A DNA stretch of 52,695 nt from Oscillospiraceae bacterium (GTDB lineage: Bacteria > Bacillota > Clostridia > Oscillospirales > Ruminococcaceae): assembly GCA_017512745.1 (NCBI GenBank), contig JAFWEV010000079.1:1-52695 (forward strand). The letters are read 5' to 3'. The notes under the pieces are model-generated. The model did not search any database. It saw only the letters and a program-made list of their open reading frames with translations, and had not been told where the DNA came from. Of this stretch, positions 25,252 to 33,648 are shown piece after piece; the stretch's first letter is position 1; each line of letters starts with the position of its first letter. The position numbers and the translations under genes are program-made.

Positions 25252-25650
25252 ATGAGTCATAAGATACGTCTCGGACCCGTAGCTCTCTTCCTCACAGTGA
25301 TCGCGATCGTTCTGACGACACTTGCGGTACTGACTCTGGCATCGTCAAATGCAGATGTTGTCATGGCGGAGAGATTTGCGGGAGTGACAAAAGTCAGATA
25401 TGATCTTGAGAGCGAAGGGTACAGATTCGTTCAGAGAGCCGACGAGGCGCTCAAGAGCGGCGGATCGGTAGCTTCTGTCCCCGGAGTGAGATCAGACGGC
25501 TCCGGCGGATACGAATACGCGCTCGAACAGGACGGGTACAGGCTGGATATAGTCGTGAAGCCCTCCGGTGACAGCGTGGAGATAGTAAAGTGGAAAATAA
25601 CCAAAGTGTGGGTCGAAGATGACCCGTACAAGGATATCTGGGCAGGGTAA
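25252..25650 (+). CDS. Pilin-like single-pass protein 4
   Basis: 132-residue protein. MSHKIRLG is followed directly by a hydrophobic helix (residues 9-31), then AERFAGVTKVRYDLESEG, and a small beta-rich extracytoplasmic domain ending in W and D/P-rich residues. The arrangement (basic leader, Gly, hydrophobic helix) resembles a type IV prepilin, but the glutamate at +5 is missing. Helix and spacing are like PilX/GspK-type minor pilins. Its gene is adjacent to protein 3 and 11 bases before the ATPase gene. Function inferred from context. Confidence 0.55.
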   Translation: MSHKIRLGPVALFLTVIAIVLTTLAVLTLASSNADVVMAERFAGVTKVRYDLESEGYRFVQRADEALKSGGSVASVPGVRSDGSGGYEYALEQDGYRLDIVVKPSGDSVEIVKWKITKVWVEDDPYKDIWAG

Positions 25651-25661
25651 GGAGAAATAAT

Positions 25662-26717
25662 ATGGATCTTAGAGAAATACTGGGTAACGCCACTCTGAAA
25701 GGAGCCTCCGATATATTCATCATCGCAGGCCTTCCGGTCACATACAAGGTCAAAGGCGCGCAGGTAAGATCTGAAGGGATCATGAAACCTTCCGAGATAG
25801 TTCCCCTTATTGACGAGATATACGATGTCGGAAGACGGGCAAAGACAAATTACGACAACAATGTTGACGACGACTTCTCTTTCTCGATCCCGGATCTCGG
25901 AAGATTCAGAGTCAACGTATTCAGACAGAGAGGTTCTGTTGCTGCTGTCATCAGAGTAATCAAGTTCGGTATCCCGGATCCCGCTGCCCTCGGAATCCCT
26001 GAAAATGTTCTGTCGCTGGCCGACAACAAGACGGGACTCGTTCTTGTCGCAGGCGCAGCAGGTTCGGGTAAATCCACTACGCTTGCCTGCATGATCGACA
26101 GAATCAACAGCAAGAGAGAATGTCATATAATCACGATGGAGGACCCGATAGAGTATCTCCATTCCCACAACAAGAGCATCGTCAGCCAGAGAGAGGTCTT
26201 CATAGACACTCCGGGATATCTCGAATCACTGAGATCCGCGCTGAGGGAGAGCCCGGACGTCATTCTGCTCGGCGAGATGCGCGACTACGATACGATATCC
26301 TCTGCGATCACCGCTGCCGAGACAGGAGTTCTGCTCTTCAGCACTCTTCATACCAGCAGCGCTGCAAATACAATCAACAGGATCGTGGATGTCTTCCCGG
26401 CAAATCAGCAGCTTCAGGTCAGGGGACAGCTGGCACAGCTTATCCGCGGAGTCGTATGTCAGCAGCTGGTCACAACCGTCGACGGACATCTTGTTCCCGT
26501 ATTCGAGGTCATGAAATCAAATCCCGCGATACAGAACATGATAAGAGAAGGAAAACTTCACCAGCTCGATTCTGCGATGCAGGCAGCGTCTCAGGAAGGC
26601 ATGATCACCATGGACGGAAGTCTTCTCAACCTGTACAACCAGAAGAAAATATCCAAGGAGACGGTCCTCAATACCTGCAATAACTATGAGTTCATGGTCA
26701 AGAGGATCGGTCGCTGA
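25662..26717 (+). CDS. pilT: PilT-like type IV pilus retraction ATPase
   Basis: 351-residue hexameric secretion ATPase of the PilT type. An N-terminal PAS-like domain (1-100) is followed by Walker A (GAAGSGKST, 131-139), the Asp box (EDPIEY), Walker B (DVILLGEMRD), the His box (FSTLHTSSA) and the PilT signature AIQNMIREGK (AIRNLIRE in classical PilT). The last motif points to retraction rather than assembly. It is the only ATPase in the cluster; PilB is absent, so the machine either uses another ATPase encoded elsewhere or works differently. A terminator follows. Confidence 0.88.
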   Translation: MDLREILGNATLKGASDIFIIAGLPVTYKVKGAQVRSEGIMKPSEIVPLIDEIYDVGRRAKTNYDNNVDDDFSFSIPDLGRFRVNVFRQRGSVAAVIRVIKFGIPDPAALGIPENVLSLADNKTGLVLVAGAAGSGKSTTLACMIDRINSKRECHIITMEDPIEYLHSHNKSIVSQREVFIDTPGYLESLRSALRESPDVILLGEMRDYDTISSAITAAETGVLLFSTLHTSSAANTINRIVDVFPANQQLQVRGQLAQLIRGVVCQQLVTTVDGHLVPVFEVMKSNPAIQNMIREGKLHQLDSAMQAASQEGMITMDGSLLNLYNQKKISKETVLNTCNNYEFMVKRIGR

Positions 26718-26740
26718 AACAGCGCAGCAAATACAGACTA

Positions 26741-26768
26741 AACCCTCCGTTCGGTTGAACGGAGGGTT
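26741..26768 (+). terminator. Hairpin terminator ending the filament cluster
   Basis: A perfect 12-bp stem (26741-26752 with 26757-26768, loop GGTT) stands 24 bases after the PilT gene. The T run is weak (TCTGTTATT) but the stem is very stable. Confidence 0.75.
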
Positions 26769-26853
26769 CTGTTATTGTACAATATAATGGTGTGGGGAAA
26801 GGTTCCTCACAGCTAATAAGACAATAATAATTCAGAGATATGGAGACATTAAA

Positions 26854-27651
26854 ATGGCAGATCTTTTCAGCAAAAAATGCATTATCGGCATGGTCCATTG
26901 CCCGGCACTCCCCGGCACAAAAAATTATGACGGCAACATGCAGAACGTCATCGACAGAGCGGTTGCAGACGCAAAGACACTCAGCGACGCCGGCGTAGAC
27001 GCACTTATCGTCGAGAACTTCAACGACTATCCGATGACAAACTACCTCCAGCTCGAGCAGGTCGCGGCACTTGCAGCAGTTGCACAGGCAGTCAAGGAAG
27101 TCATCAGCATCCCTATGGGAATCGATGCAGCATTCACAGACACAAAGGCATCCATCGCTATAGCAGTTGCAACTGGCGCTGACTTCATCAGAATTCCGGT
27201 ATTTGTTGACACAGTAGTTACTGCAGACGGAATTGCTTTCCCGGCAGCAGGTGAGGCTATCAGATACAGAAGAATGCTCGGAGCAGAGCATATTCAGTTC
27301 CTCGCAGACATCCAGACAAAGCATACACATATGGTATCCAAGGACGTGACGATCGAAGAGAGCGCAGAACTTGCTGAAGAGTCCGGCGCAGATGCGATCA
27401 TCGTGACAGGACAGCACACCGGTCAGGCGACACCGGTCGACGTTATCGAGAAGGTCAGAAAAGTATCAAAGCTTCCCGTACTCGTTGGAAGCGGATTCAG
27501 CGTAAAGAATGCTGAAGAACAGCTCAAGATCATCGACGGCGCGATCGTGGGATCCGCATTCAAAGAGGGCGGAATCATCTCCAATCCTGTCGAGTTCGAA
27601 AAGACAAAGGCTGTCATGGACAAGGTAAACGAGATCAGAGCCAAACTTTAA
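26854..27651 (+). CDS. BtpA/SgcQ family TIM-barrel protein
   Basis: 265-residue BtpA/SgcQ-type TIM-barrel protein. It begins with the family signature IGMVHCPALPGTKNYDGNM, followed by GVDALIVENFNDYP and, in the C-terminal half, VLVGSGFSVKNAEEQL plus DGAIVGSAFKEGG, the phosphate-gripping loops of the barrel. BtpA affects photosystem I in cyanobacteria and SgcQ is in a sugar operon, but in Clostridia the reaction is unknown. Codon use is strongly biased (GCA, ATC, GAC), suggesting high expression. Monocistronic, with a TATAAT at 26783-26788 upstream and a strong terminator. Confidence 0.87.
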   Translation: MADLFSKKCIIGMVHCPALPGTKNYDGNMQNVIDRAVADAKTLSDAGVDALIVENFNDYPMTNYLQLEQVAALAAVAQAVKEVISIPMGIDAAFTDTKASIAIAVATGADFIRIPVFVDTVVTADGIAFPAAGEAIRYRRMLGAEHIQFLADIQTKHTHMVSKDVTIEESAELAEESGADAIIVTGQHTGQATPVDVIEKVRKVSKLPVLVGSGFSVKNAEEQLKIIDGAIVGSAFKEGGIISNPVEFEKTKAVMDKVNEIRAKL

Positions 27652-27666
27652 ATCCATTTATTGTCG

Positions 27667-27695
27667 GGACTGCCGCATCTGCGGCAGTCCTTTTT
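27667..27695 (+). terminator. Terminator after BtpA/SgcQ gene
   Basis: A perfect 10-bp stem, GGACTGCCGC (27667-27676) with GCGGCAGTCC (27681-27690), is followed by five T residues. Confidence 0.95.
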
Positions 27696-27700
27696 CATGC

Positions 27701-27730
27701 AAAAAAACGGGCGGCCATGCGGCCGCCCGT
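27701..27730 (-). terminator. Terminator after purD
   Basis: A perfect 10-bp GC stem (27707-27716 with 27721-27730). On the minus strand it is followed by a T run (A residues 27701-27707). Confidence 0.93.
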
Positions 27731-27748
27731 AAAAATCGGATTGATGAA

Positions 27749-29044
27749 TTATTCCTTGTATGCCTTGAGTGCGCGTGCGCCGATATCCTTGCGGAAATAC
27801 TGATTTCCGAAATGGACCTTGGAGACTACATCGTAAGCATTCTTGATCGCTTCCGGAAGCGTATCGCCTACACCTGAGCATCCGAGTACGCGTCCGCCGT
27901 TTGTGAGAAGCTTTCCGTCAACGAGCTTCGCGCCTGCTACGAATACCTTGTCCGCAACTTCCTCGGGAATGGTTATCTCATATCCCTTCTCGTATTTTTC
28001 GGGATATCCGTCGGATGCCATGATGACACAGCATGCGTTCGCATCCTTGAATTTTACTTCGGTCTCGGCGAGAGTACCGTTTGTCGTGGCCATCATGATC
28101 GTGAGGAGATCGCTCTCAAGAAGCGGGAGAACTACCTGGGTCTCGGGATCGCCGAAGCGGCTGTTGTACTCTACGACCTTCGGACCGTCCTTTGTGAGCA
28201 TGAGTCCGAAATAGAGGCATCCCTTGAATGTTCTGCCCTCTGCGTTCAGAGCGTTGATTGTCGGAAGGAAGATCTTCTCCATGCAGATGTCGGCAACTTC
28301 CTTGGTGTAATACGGGTTCGGAGCTATGGTGCCCATTCCGCCTGTGTTGAGGCCTTCGTCATTGTCATGAGCGCGCTTGTGATCCATGGACGAGACCATC
28401 GGAACAACGACATTTCCGTCTGTGAAGGAGAGAACAGTGATCTCGGGTCCCTCCATGAACTCCTCGATGACGATCTGATTTCCGCTTGCGCCGAACGCCT
28501 TGTCGAGCATGATGGATTTTACGGCTTCGTATGCTTCCTCTCTTGTCATGGCGATGATAACGCCTTTTCCGAGAGCGAGACCGTCGGCCTTTACGACTGT
28601 CGGTATGGGAGCGGTCTTGAGATATTCAAGCGCTTTGTCAGCGTCGTCGAAAGTCTCGTATGCTGCCGTGGGAATACCGTATTTCTTCATGAGGTTCTTT
28701 GAGAAAACCTTGCTGCCCTCAACGATAGCAGCATTTGCTCTGGGTCCGAAACAGGGGATGCCTACCGCTTCAAGCGCATCGACAGCGCCGAGTACCAGAG
28801 GATCGTCCGGAGCGACTATGACATAGTCGATCTTGTTTTCCACGGAGAATTTGACTATTCCGTCAATATCCTTAGCGCCGATGTCAACACATGTAGCATC
28901 TGCAGCGATACCTCCGTTGCCGGGAAGCGCATAGATCTCGGTAACTTCGGGATTCATTTTGATCTTCTTGATTATTGTATGCTCGCGTCCGCCGCTGCCA
29001 ACAACAACTACTTTCATGTTACAAATTTGCGGTGTCCCCGCCAT
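27749..29044 (-). CDS. purD: Phosphoribosylamine--glycine ligase (GARS)
   Basis: PurD of 431 residues (422 if the second start is used), the ATP-grasp enzyme that makes GAR in purine synthesis. Recognised by KVVVVGSGGREH at the start, YVIVAPDDPLVLG, the ATP-grasp segment GKGVIIA, GFGDPETQV-type RFGDPETQV, and the C-terminal VLGCSGVGDTLPEAI. The start is uncertain: ATG 29044 has AAGGAG about 12 bases upstream, ATG 29017 matches the normal family N-terminus but has no clear ribosome binding site. It is isolated from other pur genes, which is unusual but seen in Clostridia. Confidence 0.94.
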   Translation of the reverse strand: MAGTPQICNMKVVVVGSGGREHTIIKKIKMNPEVTEIYALPGNGGIAADATCVDIGAKDIDGIVKFSVENKIDYVIVAPDDPLVLGAVDALEAVGIPCFGPRANAAIVEGSKVFSKNLMKKYGIPTAAYETFDDADKALEYLKTAPIPTVVKADGLALGKGVIIAMTREEAYEAVKSIMLDKAFGASGNQIVIEEFMEGPEITVLSFTDGNVVVPMVSSMDHKRAHDNDEGLNTGGMGTIAPNPYYTKEVADICMEKIFLPTINALNAEGRTFKGCLYFGLMLTKDGPKVVEYNSRFGDPETQVVLPLLESDLLTIMMATTNGTLAETEVKFKDANACCVIMASDGYPEKYEKGYEITIPEEVADKVFVAGAKLVDGKLLTNGGRVLGCSGVGDTLPEAIKNAYDVVSKVHFGNQYFRKDIGARALKAYKE

Positions 29045-29204
29045 TGAGAAAACCGCTCTCCTTTTTATAAAAGATTGTAAGAATATTATAATCTCTTGCA
29101 TTGGGCGATTTCAATGAAACAGACGCTAAAAATCGGTCCGTGGATTGAGCAATATGGTATACTTAAGACAGTCAGCAATGTAATGTGCGAAGGAGATGAA
29201 TACT

Positions 29205-30386
29205 ATGATCAGAGATATAGTTACATATGATATCCACAGCGACGATAATCCTAAAGTCCTCACAGAAAAGACGAGGCCGGTTACGGATTTTACCGCAGAA
29301 GAAACAGTCAACTGCATCAGGGATCTCAACGATACGCTGGATGATCTTATCCTGAGAGAGGGCAACAAGCGAGGAGCCATAGGTCTCTCCGCCACTCAGA
29401 TCGGTGTTGATCTTGCCATGAGCGCCGTAACGCTCGGAGATAAACGCTACATGCTCATAAATCCGGAGATAACGGAGAAAAAGGGCAAGGACAGACTGTT
29501 CAGGATCGGTTGCTTCAGCCTCTATGAGTACCGCGCCATGGTCAGATACAATGACGACATTGTTGTACACTACAACGATGTCGACGGATCCGATCTGTAT
29601 GATGAGTTTACAGGCGACCGTTCGTGTGTCGTACAGCACGAGATGGATCATCTTGAAGGAAAGCTCCTCTTTGCGGATCTCCCGAACAGGGAAGCGGACC
29701 TGTTTGTCCCGCGCGAGGCGGAGTACAAAGACGGAAAAGTACCCCTCAAGAATCACGGAAGGGTATTCGAGCAGAGGAGAAAACTCGGAAAGATCAATGT
29801 CCTTTCTCCGGAGGTATATTACAGCTCACTGTTCAACGACTATTCCGATTATGTCGCCTATGTCGAGAAATGTGCGAACGAGAGAAAAACTCTTGTTGAG
29901 CTCATAAAGGAATATACGCCCGAGGGCGGAAAGATCGCCGAAGCCGGATGCGGCACGGGAGCGCTCTCAGTTTACTTTGCGAAGAACGGCTACAACGTAT
30001 GCTGCTCCGAGTCCGACCCCGACATGATGGCTCTTGCAGTCTCTGTAAATGCACAGAACGGGACGGATGTCGGATTTTTCAACGATCCTGTGGACGCGCT
30101 TGAATTTGAGGATGGTGCGTTTGACACTATCTTCTCGTATGAGGTTCTTGAGACACTGGAAGACGAAGTCCTTGCAAAGGCTGTTGCCGAAGGACTCAGG
30201 GTTGCAAAGAGATACGTGTTTATGGTGCCGACCATCGAGATCGCCGCAAATACCCTCAAGGGCAATGAGAGACTCCGCACAAGCGCGGAATGGCTCGAAT
30301 TCATCAACCTTCAGGGATACAGGCTCCTGAGGGCAAAGGAGATCGATAACGGAGGCAATGTTATCTACGTTATCGAGAAGCCGTGA
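29205..30386 (+). CDS. Peptide deformylase-methyltransferase fusion protein
   Basis: 393-residue two-domain protein. Residues 1-170 are a peptide deformylase: the glutamine motif GLSATQIG (Q65), the cysteine C103 in IGCFS (normally EGCLS), and the metal motif HEMDH (145-149), so all three metal ligands and the catalytic glutamate remain. Residues about 215-393 are a class I SAM-dependent methyltransferase with motif I EAGCGTG (246-252). Between them is a linker, RRKLGKINVLSPEVYY. The fusion is unusual: removing the formyl group and methylating the N-terminus or another substrate might be coupled, but this is inference. The start is ATG 29205 behind AAGGAG; the ATG at 29196 abuts it. Confidence 0.8.
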   Translation: MIRDIVTYDIHSDDNPKVLTEKTRPVTDFTAEETVNCIRDLNDTLDDLILREGNKRGAIGLSATQIGVDLAMSAVTLGDKRYMLINPEITEKKGKDRLFRIGCFSLYEYRAMVRYNDDIVVHYNDVDGSDLYDEFTGDRSCVVQHEMDHLEGKLLFADLPNREADLFVPREAEYKDGKVPLKNHGRVFEQRRKLGKINVLSPEVYYSSLFNDYSDYVAYVEKCANERKTLVELIKEYTPEGGKIAEAGCGTGALSVYFAKNGYNVCCSESDPDMMALAVSVNAQNGTDVGFFNDPVDALEFEDGAFDTIFSYEVLETLEDEVLAKAVAEGLRVAKRYVFMVPTIEIAANTLKGNERLRTSAEWLEFINLQGYRLLRAKEIDNGGNVIYVIEKP

Positions 30387-30829
30387 TGGCTGATATCATC
30401 TTAAGAGAAGCCGTCAGTTCCGACCTTCCCGGAATTCTGGCACTGTACTCATATCTCGGGAGCGAACTGGCCGAAGACCCTGCAAAGTCTTCAGCGGTGT
30501 GGAAAAAGATCATGGACTCGGAAGATTGCCATACAATAGTCGCGGAATCCGAAGGCAGGATATTGTCTACATGCACATGCACCATCATAAGCAATCTCAC
30601 TCACAGCGCGAGGCCATATGCATTCGTGGAAAATGTGGTTACTCATCCCGATGCGAGAGAAAAGGGATATGCCACCATGTGCCTCAATATGGCATCGGAG
30701 ATAGCGAAGGCCAATAACTGCTATAAGATCATGCTCATGACCGGGTCAAAGAAGGAGTCAACACTCAACTTCTACAGAAAAGCTGGGTACAACAGCGATG
30801 ACAAGACTGCCTTCATCAGATGGCTGTGA
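30386..30829 (+). CDS. GNAT family N-acetyltransferase
   Basis: 147-residue single-domain GNAT protein. The acetyl-CoA pyrophosphate loop is in VVTHPDAREKGYATMC (R-x2-G-x-A), preceded by FVENV and followed by CYKIMLMTGSKKESTLNFYRKAGY, both canonical. It may acetylate a small molecule or an N-terminus. Its ATG overlaps the stop of the deformylase-methyltransferase gene by one base (GTGATGG), so the two are translationally coupled and may share a substrate. It ends at a terminator. Confidence 0.85.
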   Translation: MADIILREAVSSDLPGILALYSYLGSELAEDPAKSSAVWKKIMDSEDCHTIVAESEGRILSTCTCTIISNLTHSARPYAFVENVVTHPDAREKGYATMCLNMASEIAKANNCYKIMLMTGSKKESTLNFYRKAGYNSDDKTAFIRWL

Positions 30830-30864
30830 CAGGAATGGTAGAAAATCATAATAGGTATAAGATG

Positions 30865-30894
30865 CCGGCTGCACAAAATGCAGTCGGTTTTTTT
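30865..30894 (+). terminator. Terminator after GNAT gene
   Basis: A 9-bp stem, CCGGCTGCA (30865-30873) with TGCAGTCGG (30879-30887), is followed by seven T residues. Confidence 0.9.
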
Positions 30895-31116
30895 GTGTGA
30901 TTTGCTTACGGATGCGGGAATCTTAAGGGGAGAGCGTATTTTTTATTTTTTAGGTACCCTTTCTTTTACGCTTTCTTTTACGGTATACGGCTTATAATAT
31001 CAAGTTGATCAAAGATCGGGCGGAAGATAGGCCGGGTCATAATAGGATGTGTTAAAAAGCTGAATAAAAGCATATAATAATTACTACAGTATTGTATTCG
31101 GAGAAAGGGAATCATT
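30895..31116. other. Intergenic region before the Hpt gene
   Basis: Between the GNAT terminator and the Hpt gene at 31117. It contains pyrimidine-rich CTTTCTTTTACGCTTTCTTT-like stretches near 30960-30980. The Hpt ribosome binding site (GGAGAAAGGGA) is near 31100. I see no RNA gene or additional ORF with a ribosome binding site. Confidence 0.5.
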
Positions 31117-31455
31117 ATGCTGACTGTTGAAAATCTGAAAGCGCTCGGTAACAGGACTGAAGAGGGCTTGACAAGATGTATGAACAATGAGATGTTTTAT
31201 CTCAGGCTGGTCGGAATGGCGCTTGCCGACGACGGCTTTGAGCAGCTCAAGGGATTTATCGAGGCGGGAGATCTGGATTCGGCATTTGAGAAAGCCCACG
31301 CGATGAAGGGCGTATACGGAAACGTTGCGCTTACCACCATCTATGATCCTGTATCGGAGATCACAGAGGAACTACGTGCAAAAAACGACATAGATTATGC
31401 TCCTTATCTCGACAGGATCGAAGAGGAACTGAAAAAGGTGAAGGCTCTGCTCTGA
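31117..31455 (+). CDS. Hpt (histidine phosphotransfer) domain protein
   Basis: 112-residue stand-alone Hpt protein. The phosphorylatable histidine is H61 in EKAHAMKGVYGNVAL, the H-x2-K-G pattern of Hpt domains, inside an all-helical four-helix bundle (DLDSAFEKAHAMKG, and a C-terminal EELKKVKALL helix). It would shuttle phosphate between response regulators or from a hybrid kinase in a phosphorelay. No kinase or response regulator is encoded nearby, so its partners must be elsewhere. Monocistronic, with an adjacent terminator. Confidence 0.87.
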   Translation: MLTVENLKALGNRTEEGLTRCMNNEMFYLRLVGMALADDGFEQLKGFIEAGDLDSAFEKAHAMKGVYGNVALTTIYDPVSEITEELRAKNDIDYAPYLDRIEEELKKVKALL

Positions 31456-31478
31456 GGCTGGTCACAGACGGTATTTCT

Positions 31479-31511
31479 GACATGCATTTTTTAGGAAATG
31501 CATGTCTTTTT
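31479..31511 (+). terminator. Terminator after Hpt gene
   Basis: An 11-bp stem, GACATGCATTT (31479-31489) with AAATGCATGTC (31496-31506), is followed by TTTTT. Confidence 0.92.
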
Positions 31512-31591
31512 CTTTGTGTAAGTCTTTTTGCAGAGAATAAAATATAGTAGAATAATTGAGTATTTTGATTTTTTGAAAGAATTGAAAATCC

Positions 31592-32158
31592 ATGGGATAT
31601 CTGATCACCTACTCCGGGGAGCACTTTGACCCTCTCACGGACAGCTTTTCAAAAATCAATATCACTGATATCGCTCATTCTTTATCTCATATCTGCCGGG
31701 CAAACGGACACTGCAGGATTTTCTACAGCGTGGCGCAGCACTGTATAGCGTGTGCTGCTGAAGCCAGGACCAGGGGGCTGGATGAGAGAATTCAGCTGGC
31801 ATGTCTGCTTCACGATGCAAGCGAGACATATCTTTCCGATGTCATAAGACCTCTCAAGGGGCTTCTTGAAGCTTATCATGAGCTTGAAGACAGGATGATG
31901 GATTACATCTGGACAAGATATACCGGAAAAGCTTTGACGGAAGATGAAGAGAACACTGTTTTCGGAATAGATGACGATATGCTGGAATATGAATTCCACA
32001 ACATAATGGCCGAGGATCTAAACGAAACATATGAGAGAAGAATTTTGGCCGATATCAGATGCACTGTAAGAGACTGCGATGAGGTCGCAGAGGAATATAT
32101 TCGTGTATTCAATGAGTTACATACGGCACTGGGGTTAAACAGCGGGGAGGAAAAATGA
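31592..32158 (+). CDS. HD-domain metal-dependent phosphohydrolase
   Basis: 188-residue HD-domain protein. The metal site is visible as SVAQHC (H), then ACLLHDASETY (HD) and a further D near 155 (RDCDEV). Its N-terminal segment ITYSGEHFDPLTDSF and size match the YfbR-like/phage-type HD hydrolases that act on nucleotides (for example 5'-deoxynucleotidases), but the exact substrate is not shown. Its stop overlaps the DUF1846 start by 4 bases (ATGA), so it is the first gene of a coupled HD-DUF1846-U32 unit. Confidence 0.84.
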   Translation: MGYLITYSGEHFDPLTDSFSKINITDIAHSLSHICRANGHCRIFYSVAQHCIACAAEARTRGLDERIQLACLLHDASETYLSDVIRPLKGLLEAYHELEDRMMDYIWTRYTGKALTEDEENTVFGIDDDMLEYEFHNIMAEDLNETYERRILADIRCTVRDCDEVAEEYIRVFNELHTALGLNSGEEK

Positions 32159-33639
32159 GTCAGATAGGTTTTGACAATGACATGTACAGTCATATCCAGT
32201 CGGAAAGGATCATAGAAAGGATCAATCAGTTCGGCGGAAAGCTGTATCTTGAATTCGGCGGAAAGCTTTTCGACGATTTCCATGCATCGAGAGTGCTTCC
32301 GGGATTCAAACCGGATTCAAAGATCACGATGCTCAAGAAACTGAGGGATCAGACGGAGATAGTAATAGCGATCAAATCCGGGGACATCGAGAAGAACAAA
32401 GTCCGCGGAGATATCGGGATCACATACGACATGGATCTTCTGAGACTTATCGACGCATTCACCCTGAACGGACTGTTTGTCGGCAGCGTCGTCCTCACGC
32501 AGTTTGCAAATCAGCCTGCGGCTTTGGCATACGAGGCAAAACTCAAGTCACTCGGCCTCAGGGTATACAGGCATTACAAGATCCCCGGATATCCGTCAAA
32601 TGTACCGCTTATCGTCAGTGATGAAGGATACGGGATCAATGAGTACATAGAGACGTCGAGGCCTCTTGTGGTCGTGACGGCTCCCGGACCCGGAAGCGGT
32701 AAGCTGGCCACATGCCTGTCTCAGCTCTATCATGAGCAGAAAAGAGGAGTCAAAGCCGGCTATGCAAAATTCGAAACGTTCCCGATATGGAATCTCTCGA
32801 TAGACCACCCTGTCAATATCGCCTATGAGGCTGCAACGGCTGACCTCAACGACGTCAATCTGATCGACCCGTTCCATCTGGAAGCCTACGGGATCGAGAC
32901 GGTAAACTACAACAGAGACGTCGAGGCATTCCCGGTGCTCAAGGCGATATTCGAGCGAATCTACGGAGAGAGCCCGTATAAATCCCCGACGGATATGGGA
33001 GTAAACATGGCAGGCAACTGTATAGTCGACGACGACGTGTGCAGAAAAGCCGCCAATCTCGAGATAATCAGAAGATACTACCAGGCTATGTGCGACCAGA
33101 GGAAGGGCGACGCGGGAAGGAAGCCCGTTGAAAAGATCGAATCCCTCATGAAGAAGAGCGGAATAGCCATCGGCAACAGACCTGTCATAGCTGCCGCAAA
33201 CATACGGTCATCCGAAACGGGAGGACCGGCTGCGGCAATAGAGATGGAAGACGGCACGATCATCACCGGAAAGACGTCCCCGCTTCTCGGCGCGTCTTCC
33301 GCAATGATCCTGAATGCCCTCAAGTATCTTGCCGGTATTGATGATTCCATCAACCTGATCTCACCCGAAGTCATTGAGCCTGTTATGGAACTCAAGGTGA
33401 AGTATCTCGGAAATCACAATCCTCTTCTCCATATCGATGAGATCCTGATAGCTCTGTCCATAGCTGCCGTGACCAATCCCGACGCAGAGAAGGCGTATGT
33501 GCAGCTGCCCAAGCTGGAAGGACTCGAGGTCCACTCTTCCGTCATCCTCTCTCAGGTGGATGTCAAAACATTCAAGAAGCTCGGTGTAAATCTCACGTGT
33601 GAGCCAAAATACCAGAGCAAGAAACTGTATCACAACTGA
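32155..33639 (+). CDS. DUF1846 (UPF0371) family protein
   Basis: 494-residue protein of the DUF1846 family. It begins with the usual IGFDNDMYSHIQSERIIERI, then FGGKLFDDFHASRVLPGF, and has a VVTAPGPGSGKLATCLSQLYHE segment that looks like a P-loop variant near residue 178. Structures of the family show a Rossmann-like NTP-binding core, but no reaction is established. Widespread in Firmicutes. Its first codon overlaps the HD gene, and the U32 gene starts 9 bases after it, so the three genes are co-expressed. Confidence 0.88.
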   Translation: MSQIGFDNDMYSHIQSERIIERINQFGGKLYLEFGGKLFDDFHASRVLPGFKPDSKITMLKKLRDQTEIVIAIKSGDIEKNKVRGDIGITYDMDLLRLIDAFTLNGLFVGSVVLTQFANQPAALAYEAKLKSLGLRVYRHYKIPGYPSNVPLIVSDEGYGINEYIETSRPLVVVTAPGPGSGKLATCLSQLYHEQKRGVKAGYAKFETFPIWNLSIDHPVNIAYEAATADLNDVNLIDPFHLEAYGIETVNYNRDVEAFPVLKAIFERIYGESPYKSPTDMGVNMAGNCIVDDDVCRKAANLEIIRRYYQAMCDQRKGDAGRKPVEKIESLMKKSGIAIGNRPVIAAANIRSSETGGPAAAIEMEDGTIITGKTSPLLGASSAMILNALKYLAGIDDSINLISPEVIEPVMELKVKYLGNHNPLLHIDEILIALSIAAVTNPDAEKAYVQLPKLEGLEVHSSVILSQVDVKTFKKLGVNLTCEPKYQSKKLYHN

Positions 33640-33648
33640 GGAAATATA

